Shown piece by piece: positions 52,144-63,496 of a stretch of DNA of 64,000 nt. Each line of letters starts with the position of its first letter. The stretch's first letter is position 1. This DNA is from Lytechinus pictus (taxonomy: Eukaryota > Echinodermata > Echinoidea > Temnopleuroida > Toxopneustidae). The notes beneath the pieces are model-generated. The model saw nothing but the letters and a program-made list of their open reading frames with translations, did not search any database and was not told where the DNA came from. Where the stretch lies: NCBI RefSeq assembly GCF_037042905.1, contig NC_087254.1, forward strand, positions 23,227,103 through 23,291,102, given 5' to 3'. A program made the position numbers and the translations under genes.

Positions 52144-54409
52144 AATATTAGGGGTGGGCAAATGACAATTTTTTTTTTAAACGGGTGGATTCTATGGCCA
52201 TTTTTGCTGCTGAGCCCAAATCCGACAACCATTTTGACCTACGATGTAGTTTTATATTGGTTCCAAGCGATTTTTCGAAATGGCCGCCAAATTCATTCCA
52301 AATCAGTGTTTTAACAGGTAAATCCTTAAATGTTTATACAAATGAGGCTCGCAATATGTCTAAATATATGTTTTCATGGTCAATTAGCACAAAATACATG
52401 ATACAGATAAGTTGAGTCATTTAAAATGGCGATTTTTTTTGGAGAAAAAACTGCATTTTGGGGTCATTTTTTGTAAAAATTGCCTCCAAATCACAATTTA
52501 TATACATAAAACCTCAATTATCTATTCATTTACAGTTTGTTATGTCTAAATATTTGTTTCATGGCCACTGGGTGCAACAATAGATAAAACGGACATGTTT
52601 TGGGATTTTATACTGTCATTTTTAATTTTTAAAAATCCTATTTTCTGTAATTTTTGGTAAAAATTACTGAAAACAGACTGCAAATATGCAACTACAGCTT
52701 GTAATCTGGCTATAACCTTTTTTTTCTTGCTATTTGTTAGTTACAAATACATCAATTGTTTTGTCTGCATTAAAAGAATGTGTATTTTAGTGGATTATCG
52801 TCAAATATGACCCACCCACCCGAAAAAAAAAAATAATGATAAATAAATGAATACAATACAGGATTTCACACGCATACATGTCATGCAACTATTGCTGTAT
52901 ATATATATACTGTATATGTGGAAATTTTCAGTCTTTCGCAGAGTATCTCCACATCATTTATAAAAGAATGAAAAAAAATACCAGAGGACCAGTGTACATA
53001 TTTTACGTTGTCGAACATTAGGGAAAACAATTTCCCGCTGTTTTCACAAAAATAACATTTTGGCACTATTTTCATATTGAACGGCATAAAAGGGGTGTGC
53101 AATTTATCTTTTTAAATATTTTCAAGAATGCTGAGTTCAAATATTAGCATATGTAAGAGATAAGAAGCATCGTCATGGTGTTAATAAAAAACAAGAAAAA
53201 AAAACAAGATTTTGAAAAATATACAGAATACATACTTTGAGCCTACATGTATAGCATTGTGGGGAACATTTCATTAACATTTCCATCCCACAAGTTGTCA
53301 AGTCTGACAACTTTCCTTAAGAATAATTGAGACTCACTGTTACCGTGTTAACTGTCAGATAAAACAGCAATTGTCTGATAAACTCCTGACAAGTTTTTTT
53401 CATGAAAACCTGGGTGGCAGAAGATATCAATTCAGTACCAACATTTAAAGGGTTCATATACCCAATAGATTCAGTACTTGCTTGGGAGTTTCTATTCTGA
53501 TATTTAATCAAAATATTTCATCAATTTAGTTTATATCAACAAATTAACAGTCTCTATAATTATTCAGAATGAATGTTTCACATGCTGTTTTATACGTATC
53601 TACATAATGATGGGTTATCTTGTCATATTCCCCATGATAATGATGATGGAACTGGTGGGCTTCAATAAAAATAGGTGATAAGGATACTGTAGACAAAACA
53701 TGAATAAGAATGAAAATTTCCCTTTATCCTTCATGTTCATGCAAGTTGAGTTTAAGAAGATATAGATATAATGTATGCAGGCTAATTATAGGTAAGATAT
53801 AGACTTGCTAAGAGTCAGACTCCCAAAACTGACTATACTGAAAATCAGACAACAATCATGATAATAGCAACAATGCCTGTCTGTGTATTATCACTTGGGG
53901 TACGATTCTTTTAATTCAGACAATATAATTGATATTTGAAACTGTCTACCAAATCACAATAAAAAACAAGGTTATAGACAAATTACAAGCTGTAGTTACA
54001 TTAATATTTGCAGTCTGTATTTAGTAATGTTGACCAAAAAATACAGAAAATGTGATTTTGACTGAAAATGACTGTACAAAAGACCAAAACATGTATGTTT
54101 TATCTATTGTTGGACTCAGTGGCCATGAAAACATGTATTTAGACATATATAAAACTACAGATGAACAGATAATCAAGGTTCTATGTACAAAAATTGTAAT
54201 TTGGGAGCAATTTTATTTGCCTGTTAAAACACTGATTTGGAAGGAATTTGGCGGCCATTTTGAAAAATCGCTTGGAACCAATATAGAACTACATCGTAGG
54301 TCAAAATGGTTGTCGGATTTGGGCTCAGCAGCAAAAATGGCCATAGAATCCACCCGTTTGAAATTGAATTTCCCAAAAAAGGTTTTATTTGCCCACCCCT
54401 ACCAATATT
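52144..54409. mobile_element. 2.3-kb inverted-repeat element
   Basis: Left arm 52144-52800 and right arm 53895-54409 are diverged inverted copies. TTAGGGGTGGGCAAA, then GGGTGGATTCTATGGCCATT, CCGACAACCATTTTGACCTA and CAAGCGATTTTTCGAAATGG are mirrored on the right. The left arm holds about 130 bp not in the right arm, apparently an internal duplication of the TGTCTAAATAxxTGTTTCATGG phrase. The 1.1-kb centre has no transposase and includes a relative of the 4520 MITE near 53265-53410. Confidence 0.7.
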
Positions 54410-54625
54410 TGTATTAGGAAATTTCATCTATGTTGAGAGAACAATCACTGAATGGGGAGTATGCTGTGATGACAACAAAGACATTGATAAAAAAATTCAC
54501 TAAATGCATTAATAGCGATTTCTTGTAAGATTTCCCTTTAAACCATCAATACGAGGCATAACGCCTGCCATCCATCATGATACAATCGTAGGGAAATTAT
54601 AGCCTAAAGATCACTTGTAGAATAT

Positions 54626-54698
54626 GCCTCCGTGGCCTAATGGATAAGGCATCGGTCTCCTAAACCGGGGATTGTGGGTTCGAGTCCCACCGGAGGTG
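54626..54698 (+). tRNA. tRNA-Arg(CCT)
   Basis: Consensus array copy: D arm GCCTAATGGATAAGGC, anticodon loop CTCCTAA, variable GGATT, T arm GTGGGTTCGAGTCCCAC, discriminator G. A TTTT run follows at +22. Confidence 0.95.
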
Positions 54699-54964
54699 AA
54701 AACAGGCCATGAGCTGTAACTTTTATTAATTGCCATATTGAATTCCCGGATTGAATTTCCAGTACTTTGCAGGAGGTTAAAGAGAGAGAGAGAGAGAGAG
54801 ATAGAGAGAGAGAGTATTTCCTCTCATTTTAGATGCCCATTGTGATATCTCGATTAATGCCAAAAAATATCAAAAGGTGATTCACTATTCTTATTATTTG
54901 ATTCCATTCTCATAGGTTTCTGACGGGTTTCTTTAGAGCGTGGCGAGATAATACACTTCATTCG

Positions 54965-55070
54965 TTCATTCATTCATTCATTCATTCATTCATTCATTCA
55001 TTCATTCATTCATTCATTCATTCATTCATTCATTCATTCATTCATTCATCCATCCATCCATCCATCCATC
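54965..55070. repeat. (CATT)n then (CATC)n microsatellite
   Basis: About 19 CATT units followed by about five CATC units. The same repeat lies at 59563-59656 in the paralogous block. Confidence 0.95.
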
Positions 55071-55142
55071 ATCTATTCATTAACCATTTAACCCTTTGAT
55101 GATAAACTGCATATCGCAGGGGTGGGGGGGGGGGGTGGGAGC

Positions 55143-55404
55143 ACTAGCGTACCTATGGGGGTGGCAGGGGGCAGACTGCCCCCCCCCCCTGACGAGTCAC
55201 AACCCATGCAAGGGACGTCACAACTGGCCCTGACGAACCACCAGTGGGCCCCTCTTTTGTAGTTGAAGAACTTTTTTTTTGCTTGTCAGCTTTTTTCACG
55301 AAATCCTTTATTTGTGGTTGAAGACCTTTTTTTTGCTTGTCAAATTTTTTGGCGGACGATTTTGCCCCCCCCCCCCTTTGGAAAATCCTAGGTACGCTAC
55401 TGGC
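55143..55404. mobile_element. MITE with TAGCGTACCTA ends
   Basis: CTAGCGTACCTATGG on the left and CCTAGGTACGCTACTGG on the right are inverted. Internal C runs and TTTTTTTTGCTTGTCA repeats are present. It is absent from the paralogous block near 59700, so it inserted after that duplication or was lost there. Confidence 0.7.
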
Positions 55405-55703
55405 CGTGGGAGCATGCAGTATCAAACATTTTTCGCACCAGAATGTTCATCACTGGTATTTTCTTTAGTAGGTCTAAACCTAACGAGCAAAAATACTCCC
55501 ATATGAACGAAATTAGCATATATCTATTTGGAGAGAACAATAATGAATGGAGGGTATATATTACACTATGATGACGATTAAGACGATGATATAAACTGGG
55601 CCGAATGCATAGCGATTGCTTTCAAGCTTTTGTTGCCATTCTTTTTGATCTCTGTATTCAATGGCAGGACAATAATGGCCTAAAGTTATCTGGCGGAATA
55701 TCT

Positions 55704-55776
55704 GCCTCCGTGGCCTAATGGATAAGGCATCGGTCTCCTAAACCGGGGATTGTGGGTTCGAGTCCCACCGGAGGTG
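55704..55776 (+). tRNA. tRNA-Arg(CCT)
   Basis: Consensus array copy. Followed by GAAAATTGGCCAACATGGAC and CTTTTT at +33 (likely Pol III terminator). Confidence 0.95.
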
Positions 55777-56569
55777 AAAATTGGCCAACATGGACAGTAA
55801 CAAATTCTTTTTATCCTCTCCCTCTCTCCCTCTTTATGTTTATGCCTGTTCCGATATTTTTACTAGATTTAGTTGGAAAATAGTTTGGAGACACCATATG
55901 ATCTAATGGCAGGTATTCTTTTCTATTCAAAATGGTTTATAGCCATTGTCAGGCTTTTTTGACAACTCTGTTAAAACCTTTTCCAGTCATAGTGGTCAAT
56001 TTAGTCTCTTTACATGCTGCTCCCCTCCATTCATTTATAATTTACTGTAAATTTTCGAACTATTCACCCTTTTACATGGGGCGGCACTATTTGTTTTATG
56101 GGGGTGGGGTGGCAAACGACCAAAGGAACATGTTTTTTTTCTCAATTTAATAATAGGCTTATAATGAAACTAAAGGACCCTATCCTCTATTTTCGTTCTT
56201 TTTATACTCGTCTTTCGTACGTTGCCTTTCTTCCCCCTTTTCTCTCGTCTTTTTTTATTTGTTGAATGCATTGAAAATTATGGTGACAAGTATAGGCCCT
56301 ACGTTTATATATTATATATATATATATATATTTATATTATATAGGCCTATCTTTTAGAGTGAGCAAATAATGAAAAGTGAGGAATATTAGAATATCATCA
56401 GGCTTCCTTCATTGATCACAAATAAGATGACGATGGTATTTGGTCGAATGTAAAGAACAGCGATTGTTTGCAAGATTCTGCTTAAACTGCTTAAGCATCC
56501 GGAGTAAGACTAGAATGGCCTACTCAATGGCAGGACAGTAATTGCTTATAGATATGTCACAAAATATCT
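55777..56569. repeat. block B (first copy) between tRNAs
   Basis: From AAAATTGGCCAACATGGACA through TAGTTTGGAGACACCATATG to GGCAGGACAGTAATTG. Close copies lie at 58177-58865 and, with an inserted element, 60619-62064. A diverged copy starts at 63497. Confidence 0.85.
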
Positions 56570-56642
56570 GCCTCCGTGGCCTAATGGATAAGGCATCGGT
56601 CTCCTAAACCGGGGATTGTGGGTTCGAGTCCCACCGGAGGTG
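56570..56642 (+). tRNA. tRNA-Arg(CCT)
   Basis: Consensus array copy, followed by TTTTTTTTT at +25. Confidence 0.95.
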
Positions 56643-57428
56643 AAATTGGTCAACATAGACCATCACTTTTTTTTTCTTTCCCTCTCTCTCTCTCTCTCTC
56701 TTTTAAAAGTTGCCATCGTCGCCGCATCGTCGGTAAAAAAGTAGCAAATACGACTGTCAGAGAATTTCCCGTAATGTCTATGTCTGTTCCGATATTTTGA
56801 ATTGGTTTGATTCCATATACGTCCGCCCCCCCCCCTATCATGTCATTTTCTGTCTCTCATTTCGTGTTCTTCCGACAGACTCCTCAAATGACCATGACTT
56901 GGTCAGTTTATGAAGTGAAGTAAAACTTGAAAAATGGTTTGGAGATCTCATTGCAGATCGGTTTATACCCATTGTTCCCCCTGACAAGTCTGTGGACATC
57001 TTTATAATCCCAGCGGCCCTATTCCCTCCATTTAATTCACATTGCCATTTTGATGTTACTACATTCACCCTGTTGCCAGGGGCGGCGTTATTTGTTATGG
57101 GGGGGGGGGGCAAACTACCTTAAGGAACATGACTTTTAAAAAAAAATTCAATAATATGTTTATTAAGGAGTTAAACGACCCAAACTTCTCATTTTCTCAG
57201 CTCGTCTTTCTTTACTCTTCTTCTCCCATTTCTCTCATCACTTCTTCTTTTAATTATTAATTTGTTGAATGCATTGAAAATCATTATAATAAAAATAGGC
57301 CCTACGTTAGGGTGGAAATTCATATGATATAGAGCGAACAAATAAAAAATGGTGTTAGATTATCATCAGGTTTCCTTCTATGATGATAATTAAGATGACC
57401 ATGATAGTTGGTCAAATGTTTAGAACAG

Positions 57429-57880
57429 CCATTGCAGGGGCGGATCTAGCTTTTTTTTTTTCCAAGGGTGGGGTTTGACCAGGGCCCTGGGAACGATTTA
57501 CCGGGGGGGGGGGGGGCTGGTGAAAAATTTGACAACCAAAAAAAAGGAGGGGGGGTCACTTTAGAAAGTTAAGGTTATTTTGGTACAGAGAAAAAATTGA
57601 CAAGCCCCCCCAAAAAAAAAAAAAAAAAAAAAAAGAAGGCTTTCACTACTAAATAAAGGACATTTTGGACCGAGAAATTTGACAAGCAAAAAAAAAAAGA
57701 AGAAAGGGTTTCACTACCAAAATGAAAGTTATTTTGGTCCTAAGAAATTTGACAAGCAAAAACAAAGGGTTCACTATAAAATGAAGGTAATTTTCGTCTC
57801 GAGAAATTAGAAAAGCACAAAAATGGGTTGGCTCCAAAATATAGGTCACTCCTTTTTTTTTAAGAAGTCTACACCTAGTT
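57429..57880. repeat. dispersed repeat with AAATTTGACAAGCAAAAA units
   Basis: Units of about 60 bp, GAAATTTGACAAGCAAAAA plus (G)GGTTCACTA and AAAATGAAGGTTATTTT, repeat about four times. The same unit occurs at 62895-63215, with fragments near 10230 and 55300. Confidence 0.7.
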
Positions 57881-57965
57881 TCCAAGAATGCATATAGCAT
57901 TTTCATTTATTTGAATGCAGGATAAAAGAGCACTGTCGATTAAATACTTTGCTCACTGGCATAGG

Positions 57966-58036
57966 TGCCGTGGCCGGGGATCGAACCCCGGACTTTCAAA
58001 GGTCTAGTCGGCACCTTAGACCACTCGGCCACGGCA
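57966..58036 (-). tRNA. tRNA-like sequence, probable pseudogene (isotype unclear)
   Basis: On minus: TGCCGTGGCCGAGTGGTCTA, then AGGTGCCGAC, then GACTTTC-complement, then CCGGGGTTCGATCCCCGGCC and ACGGCA. Acceptor and T arm pair well, and the D region looks Leu/Ser-like (GGCCGAGTGGTCTAAGG). The anticodon arm does not fold convincingly and positions 8-9 are missing. It may be a tRNA pseudogene or a SINE head. Confidence 0.5.
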
Positions 58037-58103
58037 GCTCCATAATGATCTCTGTATTCAATCCCAGGACAATGATTGCCAAAAGAGTATTTGTAGAATA
58101 TCT

Positions 58104-58176
58104 GCCTCCGTGGCCTAATGGATAAGGCATCGGTCTCCTAAACCGGGGATTGTGGGTTCGAGTCCCACCGGAGGTG
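58104..58176 (+). tRNA. tRNA-Arg(CCT)
   Basis: Consensus array copy. Flanks on the 3' side match 55777 onward almost perfectly. Confidence 0.95.
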
Positions 58177-58865
58177 AAAATTGGCCAACATGGACAGTAA
58201 CAAATTCTTTTTATCCTCTCCCTCTCTCCCTCTTTATGTTTATGCCTGTTCCGATATTTTTACTAGATTTAGTTGGAAAATAGTTTGGAGACACCATATG
58301 ATCTAATGGCAGGTATTCTTTTCTATTCAAAATGGTTTATAGCCATTGTCAGGCTTTTTTTTGGCAACTCTGTTAAAACCTTCTCCAGTCATAGTGGTCA
58401 ATTTAGTCTCTTTACATGCTGCTTCCCTCCATTCATTTTTAATTTACTGTAAAGCGTCGAACTATTCATCCTGTTACACGGGGCGGCACTATTTTTTATG
58501 GGGGGGGGGCAAAACCCTATCCTCTATTTTCGTTCTTTGTATACTCGTCTTTCGTTGCCTTTCTTCCCCCTTTTCTCTCGTCTTTTTAAAATTTGTTGGA
58601 TGCATTGAAAATTATGGTGATAAGTTTATATATTGTATAGGCCTACATTTTAGAGCGAGCAAATAATGAAAAGTGAGGAATATTAGAATATCATCAGGCT
58701 TCCTTTAATTATCACAAATAAGATGACGATGATATTTGGTCGAATGTATAGAACAGCGATTGTTTGCAAGCTTCTGCTTAAACTGCTTAAGTATCCGGAG
58801 TAAGACTGAAAAAGCCTACTCAATGGCAGGACAGTAATTGCCTATAGATTTATTATAAAATATCT
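58177..58865. repeat. block B (second copy)
   Basis: Near-identical to 55777-56569, with short deletions (for example of the AAACGACC...AACAAAA-like segment and an (AT) run). Confidence 0.85.
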
Positions 58866-58938
58866 GCCTCCGTGGCCTAATGGATAAGGCATCGGTCTCC
58901 TAAACCGGGGATTGTGGGTTCGAGTCCCACCGGAGGTG
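58866..58938 (+). tRNA. tRNA-Arg(CCT)
   Basis: Consensus array copy. Its 3' flank (AATAGGCCATGAGCTATAAC) matches that of 54626. Confidence 0.95.
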
Positions 58939-59312
58939 AAAATAGGCCATGAGCTATAACTTTTATTAATTGCCATATTGAATTTCCAGTACTTTGCAGG
59001 AGGTGAAGAAAGAGAGGAGATAAAATGAGTTAAGGGTGGGGGCATAATGATGGTGACAATAGTTTTTTTTTTTTGGGGGGGGGGGGTCGGGGATGGGGGG
59101 GGGGGGCTCTTTAGAACGAAAATCATTTATGACGAGTTAATACACAAATAATTTTAACAGGTTTGATGATAATGGCGATGAATATGTTTAATGATGATTG
59201 ATGATGAAATGGTGATGATAAAGAAGAATAGTAGATGATGACAATTAGGCTACATTGCGTGGTATAACAGCGATTGCTTGCCAGCTGATGATGCTTGAAT
59301 TTCGCTAAAACT

Positions 59313-59360
59313 CATCGGTTTCCTAAACCGGAGATTGTGGGTTCGATTCCACTGGAGGTG
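59313..59360 (+). pseudogene. tRNA-Arg(CCT) pseudogene, 5' half missing
   Basis: Only the anticodon arm onward remains: CATCGGTTTCCTAAACCGG, GAGATT, GTGGGTTCGATTCCACTGGA, GGTG. The anticodon loop is altered to TTCCTAA and the acceptor 5' strand and D arm are gone. Confidence 0.85.
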
Positions 59361-59562
59361 AAAAGGGGACAACTGCTTTTTTTTAATTGCCATTTCGGTA
59401 AAAAAAAATTACATTGCTTCAGAATTTCCTCAAATTTAAAATGCCAATTTTGATATCTCGATTAATGCCAAAAATATCAATAGGTGGTTCTCTATTCATC
59501 GTATTTGATTCCATTCTCATCGGTTTCTGATGGGTTTCGTTTAGAGCGTGGCGAGATATACA

Positions 59563-59656
59563 CTTCATTCATTCATTCATTCATTCATTCATTCATTCAT
59601 TCATTCATTCATTCATTCATTCATTCATTCATTCATTCATCCATTCATTCATTCAT
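59563..59656. repeat. (CATT)n microsatellite
   Basis: Paralogue of 54965-55070, with one CATC-type unit. Confidence 0.95.
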
Positions 59657-60012
59657 CAACCATTTAACCCTTTGATGATAAACTGCATATTGCAGGGGAA
59701 GGGGGGGGGGGGGCATGCAGTATCAAACATTTTTCGCACCAGAATGTTCATCACTGGTATTTTCTTTAGTAGGCCTACATTGACGAGCAAAAGCTTATCA
59801 AAAACACTCCCATATGAACGAAATTAGCATACATCTATTTGGAGAGAACAAAAATGAATGGAGGGTATATTACATTATGATGACGATTAAGACGATGATA
59901 TAAACTGGGCCGAATGCATAGCGATTGCTTTCAAGCTTTTGCTGCCATCCTTTCTGATCTCTATATTCGATGGCAGGACAGTAATGGCCTAAAGACATCT
60001 GGCGGAATATCT

Positions 60013-60077
60013 GCCTCCGTGGCCTAATGGATAAGGCATCGGTCTCCTAAACCGGGGATTGTGGGTTCGAGTCCCAC
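60013..60077 (+). pseudogene. tRNA-Arg(CCT) pseudogene, 3' acceptor strand missing
   Basis: It is identical to the consensus through the T arm (GTTCGAGTCCCAC), then switches to AGCAAATCG where CGGAGGTG is expected. It cannot form an acceptor stem. The break coincides with the end of the T stem. Confidence 0.88.
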
Positions 60078-60545
60078 AGCAAATCGTTGGTAGAAGTAAG
60101 AAATAAATGATACTGTTACGGAATTTCCTGTTATGTTTAATTCCTATTCCGATATTTTTACTTGATTTAAATGAAATTAAAAGACCTAAACCTCTATTTT
60201 TGTAATCCTTTTTTCCTTTACCTTTCTTCCTCCTTTCTCTCACATATTGTTATTTGTTGAATAGATAGAAAATCAAGGCAATAAGAATAGGCTCTACGTT
60301 TGTGAGGAAAGTGATATATTCTAGAGCTAACAGAATAATCAATGTGGAGTATTAGAATGTCATCAGGTTTCCTTCGATGATGAAAAATAAGATGACGATG
60401 ATTTTTGGTAGAACGGCTTGTGCTTAAACTGTTAAATAAAGCACCAAGAGTAAGAAAAAAAAATTATGCCATTCATAATTACGATCTAGATAGGACTACT
60501 CAATGGCAAGACAATGATTGCCTAATAATTATTTGTAGAATATCT

Positions 60546-60618
60546 GCCTCCGTGGCCTAACGGATAAGGCATCGGTCTCCTAAACCGGGGATTGTGGGTT
60601 CGAGTCCCACCGGAGGTG
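60546..60618 (+). tRNA. tRNA-Arg(CCT)
   Basis: Full cloverleaf. The D loop has AACGG where other copies have AATGG. TTTT follows at +37. Confidence 0.95.
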
Positions 60619-60779
60619 AAAATTGGCCAACATGGACAGTAACAATTATATTTTCTCCTCTCTCTCTCTCTCTCCCTCTTTAAGTTTGCCATCGTCGGTA
60701 AAAACTAGTAGCAAATTTCCCGTTATGTTTATGCCTGTTCCGATGTGTTTACTAGATTTAGTTGGAAAATAGTTTGGAG

Positions 60780-61312
60780 CAGAGGCGTCGATCCTTGGGG
60801 GGCAGGGGGGCGATCGCCCCACCAATGAAAATATTGGGGGGGCAAACATATCGTTTTGCCCCCCCCCCAATAATTCCGCATGTGCAAAAAATAAAAAATA
60901 AGAATTTGTTCTTTGTCTAAAATCGTGCTCAAAATGTCCGCTTTTCAGATTGGAATATAAAAAATTTTCAGCTCGCGCTTCGCGCTCGCATCATTTCTGT
61001 AGCAAAACCCATACTTTTCATGATCAAATAGGTGAATAGAATGTCCCGTTTTCAGTTTGCAATAATCTTTTGTTGGATATATATCTTGTTCTTTATTAAA
61101 AACGTCCATTAAACTCAAATTTTTTCAGATCGAAATATCAAAATTTTCAGCTCGCGCTTGCATCTATTGTTTTTTTAGAAACCCATCTTAATTATTGGTA
61201 CCAAAAATGCTTAGAATATCAAGCTTTCAGGTCAGAATATAAAGAAATTTTAAGCTCGCGCTTCGCGCTCGCATTAATTTGTTGGGTGAGATACGTGTCT
61301 CTATCTCATGAG

Positions 61313-61351
<39 letters not shown>

Positions 61352-61451
61352 CATGTGTGTGAGAGTATGTTTGTTTTGTGTGATCGAGCGCCTTTGGAAA
61401 GTTGATTCATGATTTTGCCCCCCCAATCTGAAAAATGGATCGACGCCCCTG
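60780..61451. mobile_element. hAT-like element with perfect 8-bp target duplication
   Basis: The left end CAGAGGCGTCGATCC and right end GGATCGACGCCCCTG are 14/15 inverted. GTTTGGAG flanks both sides (60772-60779 and 61452-61459). The paralogous blocks at 55880 and 58280 have the uninterrupted empty site AGTTTGGAGACACC. The interior carries three copies of a TTTCAGCTCGCGCTT-CGCGCTCGCAT segment and an (AT) run, and no transposase. Confidence 0.92.
61316..61349. repeat. (AT)n microsatellite
   Basis: About 17 AT units inside the hAT-like element. Confidence 0.9.
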
Positions 61452-62064
61452 GTTTGGAGACACCATGATCTAATGGCAGGTATTCTTTTCTATTCAGAAT
61501 GCTTTATAGCCATTGTCAGGCTTGCTATTTTTGACAACTCTGTTAAAACCTTCTTCAGTCATAGCGATCAATTTAGTGTCTCTTATACATGCTGCTTTCC
61601 TCCATCCATTTTTTATTTACCGTAAATCGTCAAACTATTCACCCTGTTACATGGGGCGGCACTATTTTTTTTTATGGGGGGGGGGGGCAAAACGACCTAA
61701 AGGAACATTTTTTTTTCTCAATTTAATAATAGGCGTATAACAAAACTAAACGAGCCTATCCTCTATTTTCTTTCTTTGTATACTCGTCTTTCGTTGCCTT
61801 TCTTTCCCCTTTTCTTTTTAAAATTTGTTGAATGCATTGAAAATTATGGTGATAAGAATAGGCCCTACGTTTATATCTTATATATAGATATATTTATATC
61901 ATATAGGCCTACCTTTTAGAGCGAGCACATAATGAAAAGTGAGGAATATTAGAATATTATCAGGTTTCCTTCAATTATCATGAATAGGATGACGATTATA
62001 TTTGGTCGAATGTCGAGAAACAAAAACTCTGCCATTATGATCTTGAAGGGCCTGTGGAATATCT

Positions 62065-62137
62065 GCCTCCGTGGCCTAATGGATAGGGCATCGGTCTCCT
62101 AAACCGGGGATTGTGGGTTCGAGTCCCACCGGAGGTG
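62065..62137 (+). tRNA. tRNA-Arg(CCT)
   Basis: Full cloverleaf. The D arm is GCCTAATGGATAGGGC, giving a T-G wobble where others have T-A. Confidence 0.93.
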
Positions 62138-63423
62138 AAATTGGTCAACATGGACCATAACTCCCTTTTTTCTCTCCTCTCTCTCTCTTTTAAAAGTTGC
62201 CATCGTCGGTAAAAAAAAAGTAGCAAATACGACTGTCAGAGAATATCCCGTAATGTCTATGTCTGTTCCGATATTTTTGATTGGTTCAATTCCATATACG
62301 TGACGGTCAGACCCCCAGTCATGAAATTTTCTGTCTCTCATTTCGTGTTCATTCGTCAGACTCCTAAATGACCATGACTTGGTCAGTTTATGAAGTGAAG
62401 TAAAACTTGAAAAATGGTTTGTAGATCTCATTGCAGATATTGTTTGGTTCAAACTGGTTTATACCCATTTTCCCCCTGACAAGTCTGTGAATATCTTTAT
62501 AATCCCAGCGGCCCTATTCCCTCCATTTAATTCATATTGCCATGTTGATGTCACTACATTCACCCTGTTGCCAGGGGCGGCGTTGTTGGATGGGGGAGGG
62601 GCAAACTACCTTATGAAACATGACTTTGTTTCAATTCAAGGTTTACTAAAGAGTTAAACGACCCAAAGCTCACATTTTTTCCTTTAAAGCTCGCCTTTCT
62701 TCCCCCATTTCTCTCATCACCTTTTTCAGTATTTGTTGAATGCTTTGATAAAATCATGATAATAAAAATAGGCCTTACGTTAGGGTGGAAATTCATATGA
62801 TTTAGAGCGAACAAATAAAGTATGGTAAGTGTTAGATTATCATCAGGTTTCCTTCTATAACAATTAAGATTATCATGATTGTTGGTCAAATGTTTAAAGG
62901 GTTTGACCAGGGCCCTGGGAGCGATTTACCAGGGAGAGCTGGTGTAAAATTTGACAAGCAAAAAAAAAAGGGGGCGGGCTCACTTTAGAAAGTGAAGGTT
63001 ATGTTTAATTGGTACCGAGAAATTTGACAAGCAAAAAAAAAAGAAGAAGAAAGGTTTTCACTACAAAAATGAAAGTTATTTTGGTCCTAAGAAATTTGAC
63101 AAGCAGAAACAAAGGGTTCACCATAAAATGAAGGTAATCTTCGTCTCGAGAAATTGGAAAAGCACAGAAATGGGTTGGCTCCAAAATATAGGTCACTACA
63201 CCTACACCACACCTAGTTTCCAAGAATGCATATAGCATTTCCATTTATTTGAATGCAGGATAAAAGAGCAGTCGGCATAGGTGCCGTGGCCGGGGATCGA
63301 ACCCCGGACTTTCAAATGTATCATCGGCACCTTAGACCCCCTTAGACCACTCGGCCACGGCACTTCCATAATGATCTCTAATCCCAGTACTATGATTGTC
63401 TAAAGGTTACTTGTAGAATATCT
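62138..63423. repeat. block C (second copy)
   Basis: Same order as 56643-58103: TTTTAAAAGTTGCCATCGTC, CATGACTTGGTCAGTTTATG, AAATTTGACAAGC repeats at 62895-63215 and the minus-strand tRNA-like sequence. It differs by indels, mainly in homopolymers. Confidence 0.85.
63282..63361 (-). tRNA. tRNA-like sequence, second copy, probable pseudogene
   Basis: Same ends as 57966-58036, with an internal duplication (GGTCTAAGG repeated) and a changed anticodon region (CCGATGATACATTTG). The extra bases make a functional fold unlikely. Confidence 0.5.
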
Positions 63424-63496
63424 GCCTCCGTGGCCTAATGGATAAGGCATCGGTCTCCTAAACCGGGGATTGTGGGTTCGAGTCCCACCGGAGGTG
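63424..63496 (+). tRNA. tRNA-Arg(CCT)
   Basis: Consensus array copy, last in the window. Followed by TTTTT at +22. Confidence 0.95.

Larger units (their letters stand above)
56643..58103. repeat. block C (first copy) between tRNAs
   Basis: It includes TTTTAAAAGTTGCCATCGTC, then CATGACTTGGTCAGTTTATG, then a dispersed element with AAATTTGACAAGCAAAAA repeats (57429-57880) and a minus-strand tRNA-like sequence. The same order recurs at 62138-63423. Confidence 0.85.

Noticed and set aside
59484-59675. Frame with SFIHSFIH repeats
   Set aside because: Direct product of the (CATT)n microsatellite.
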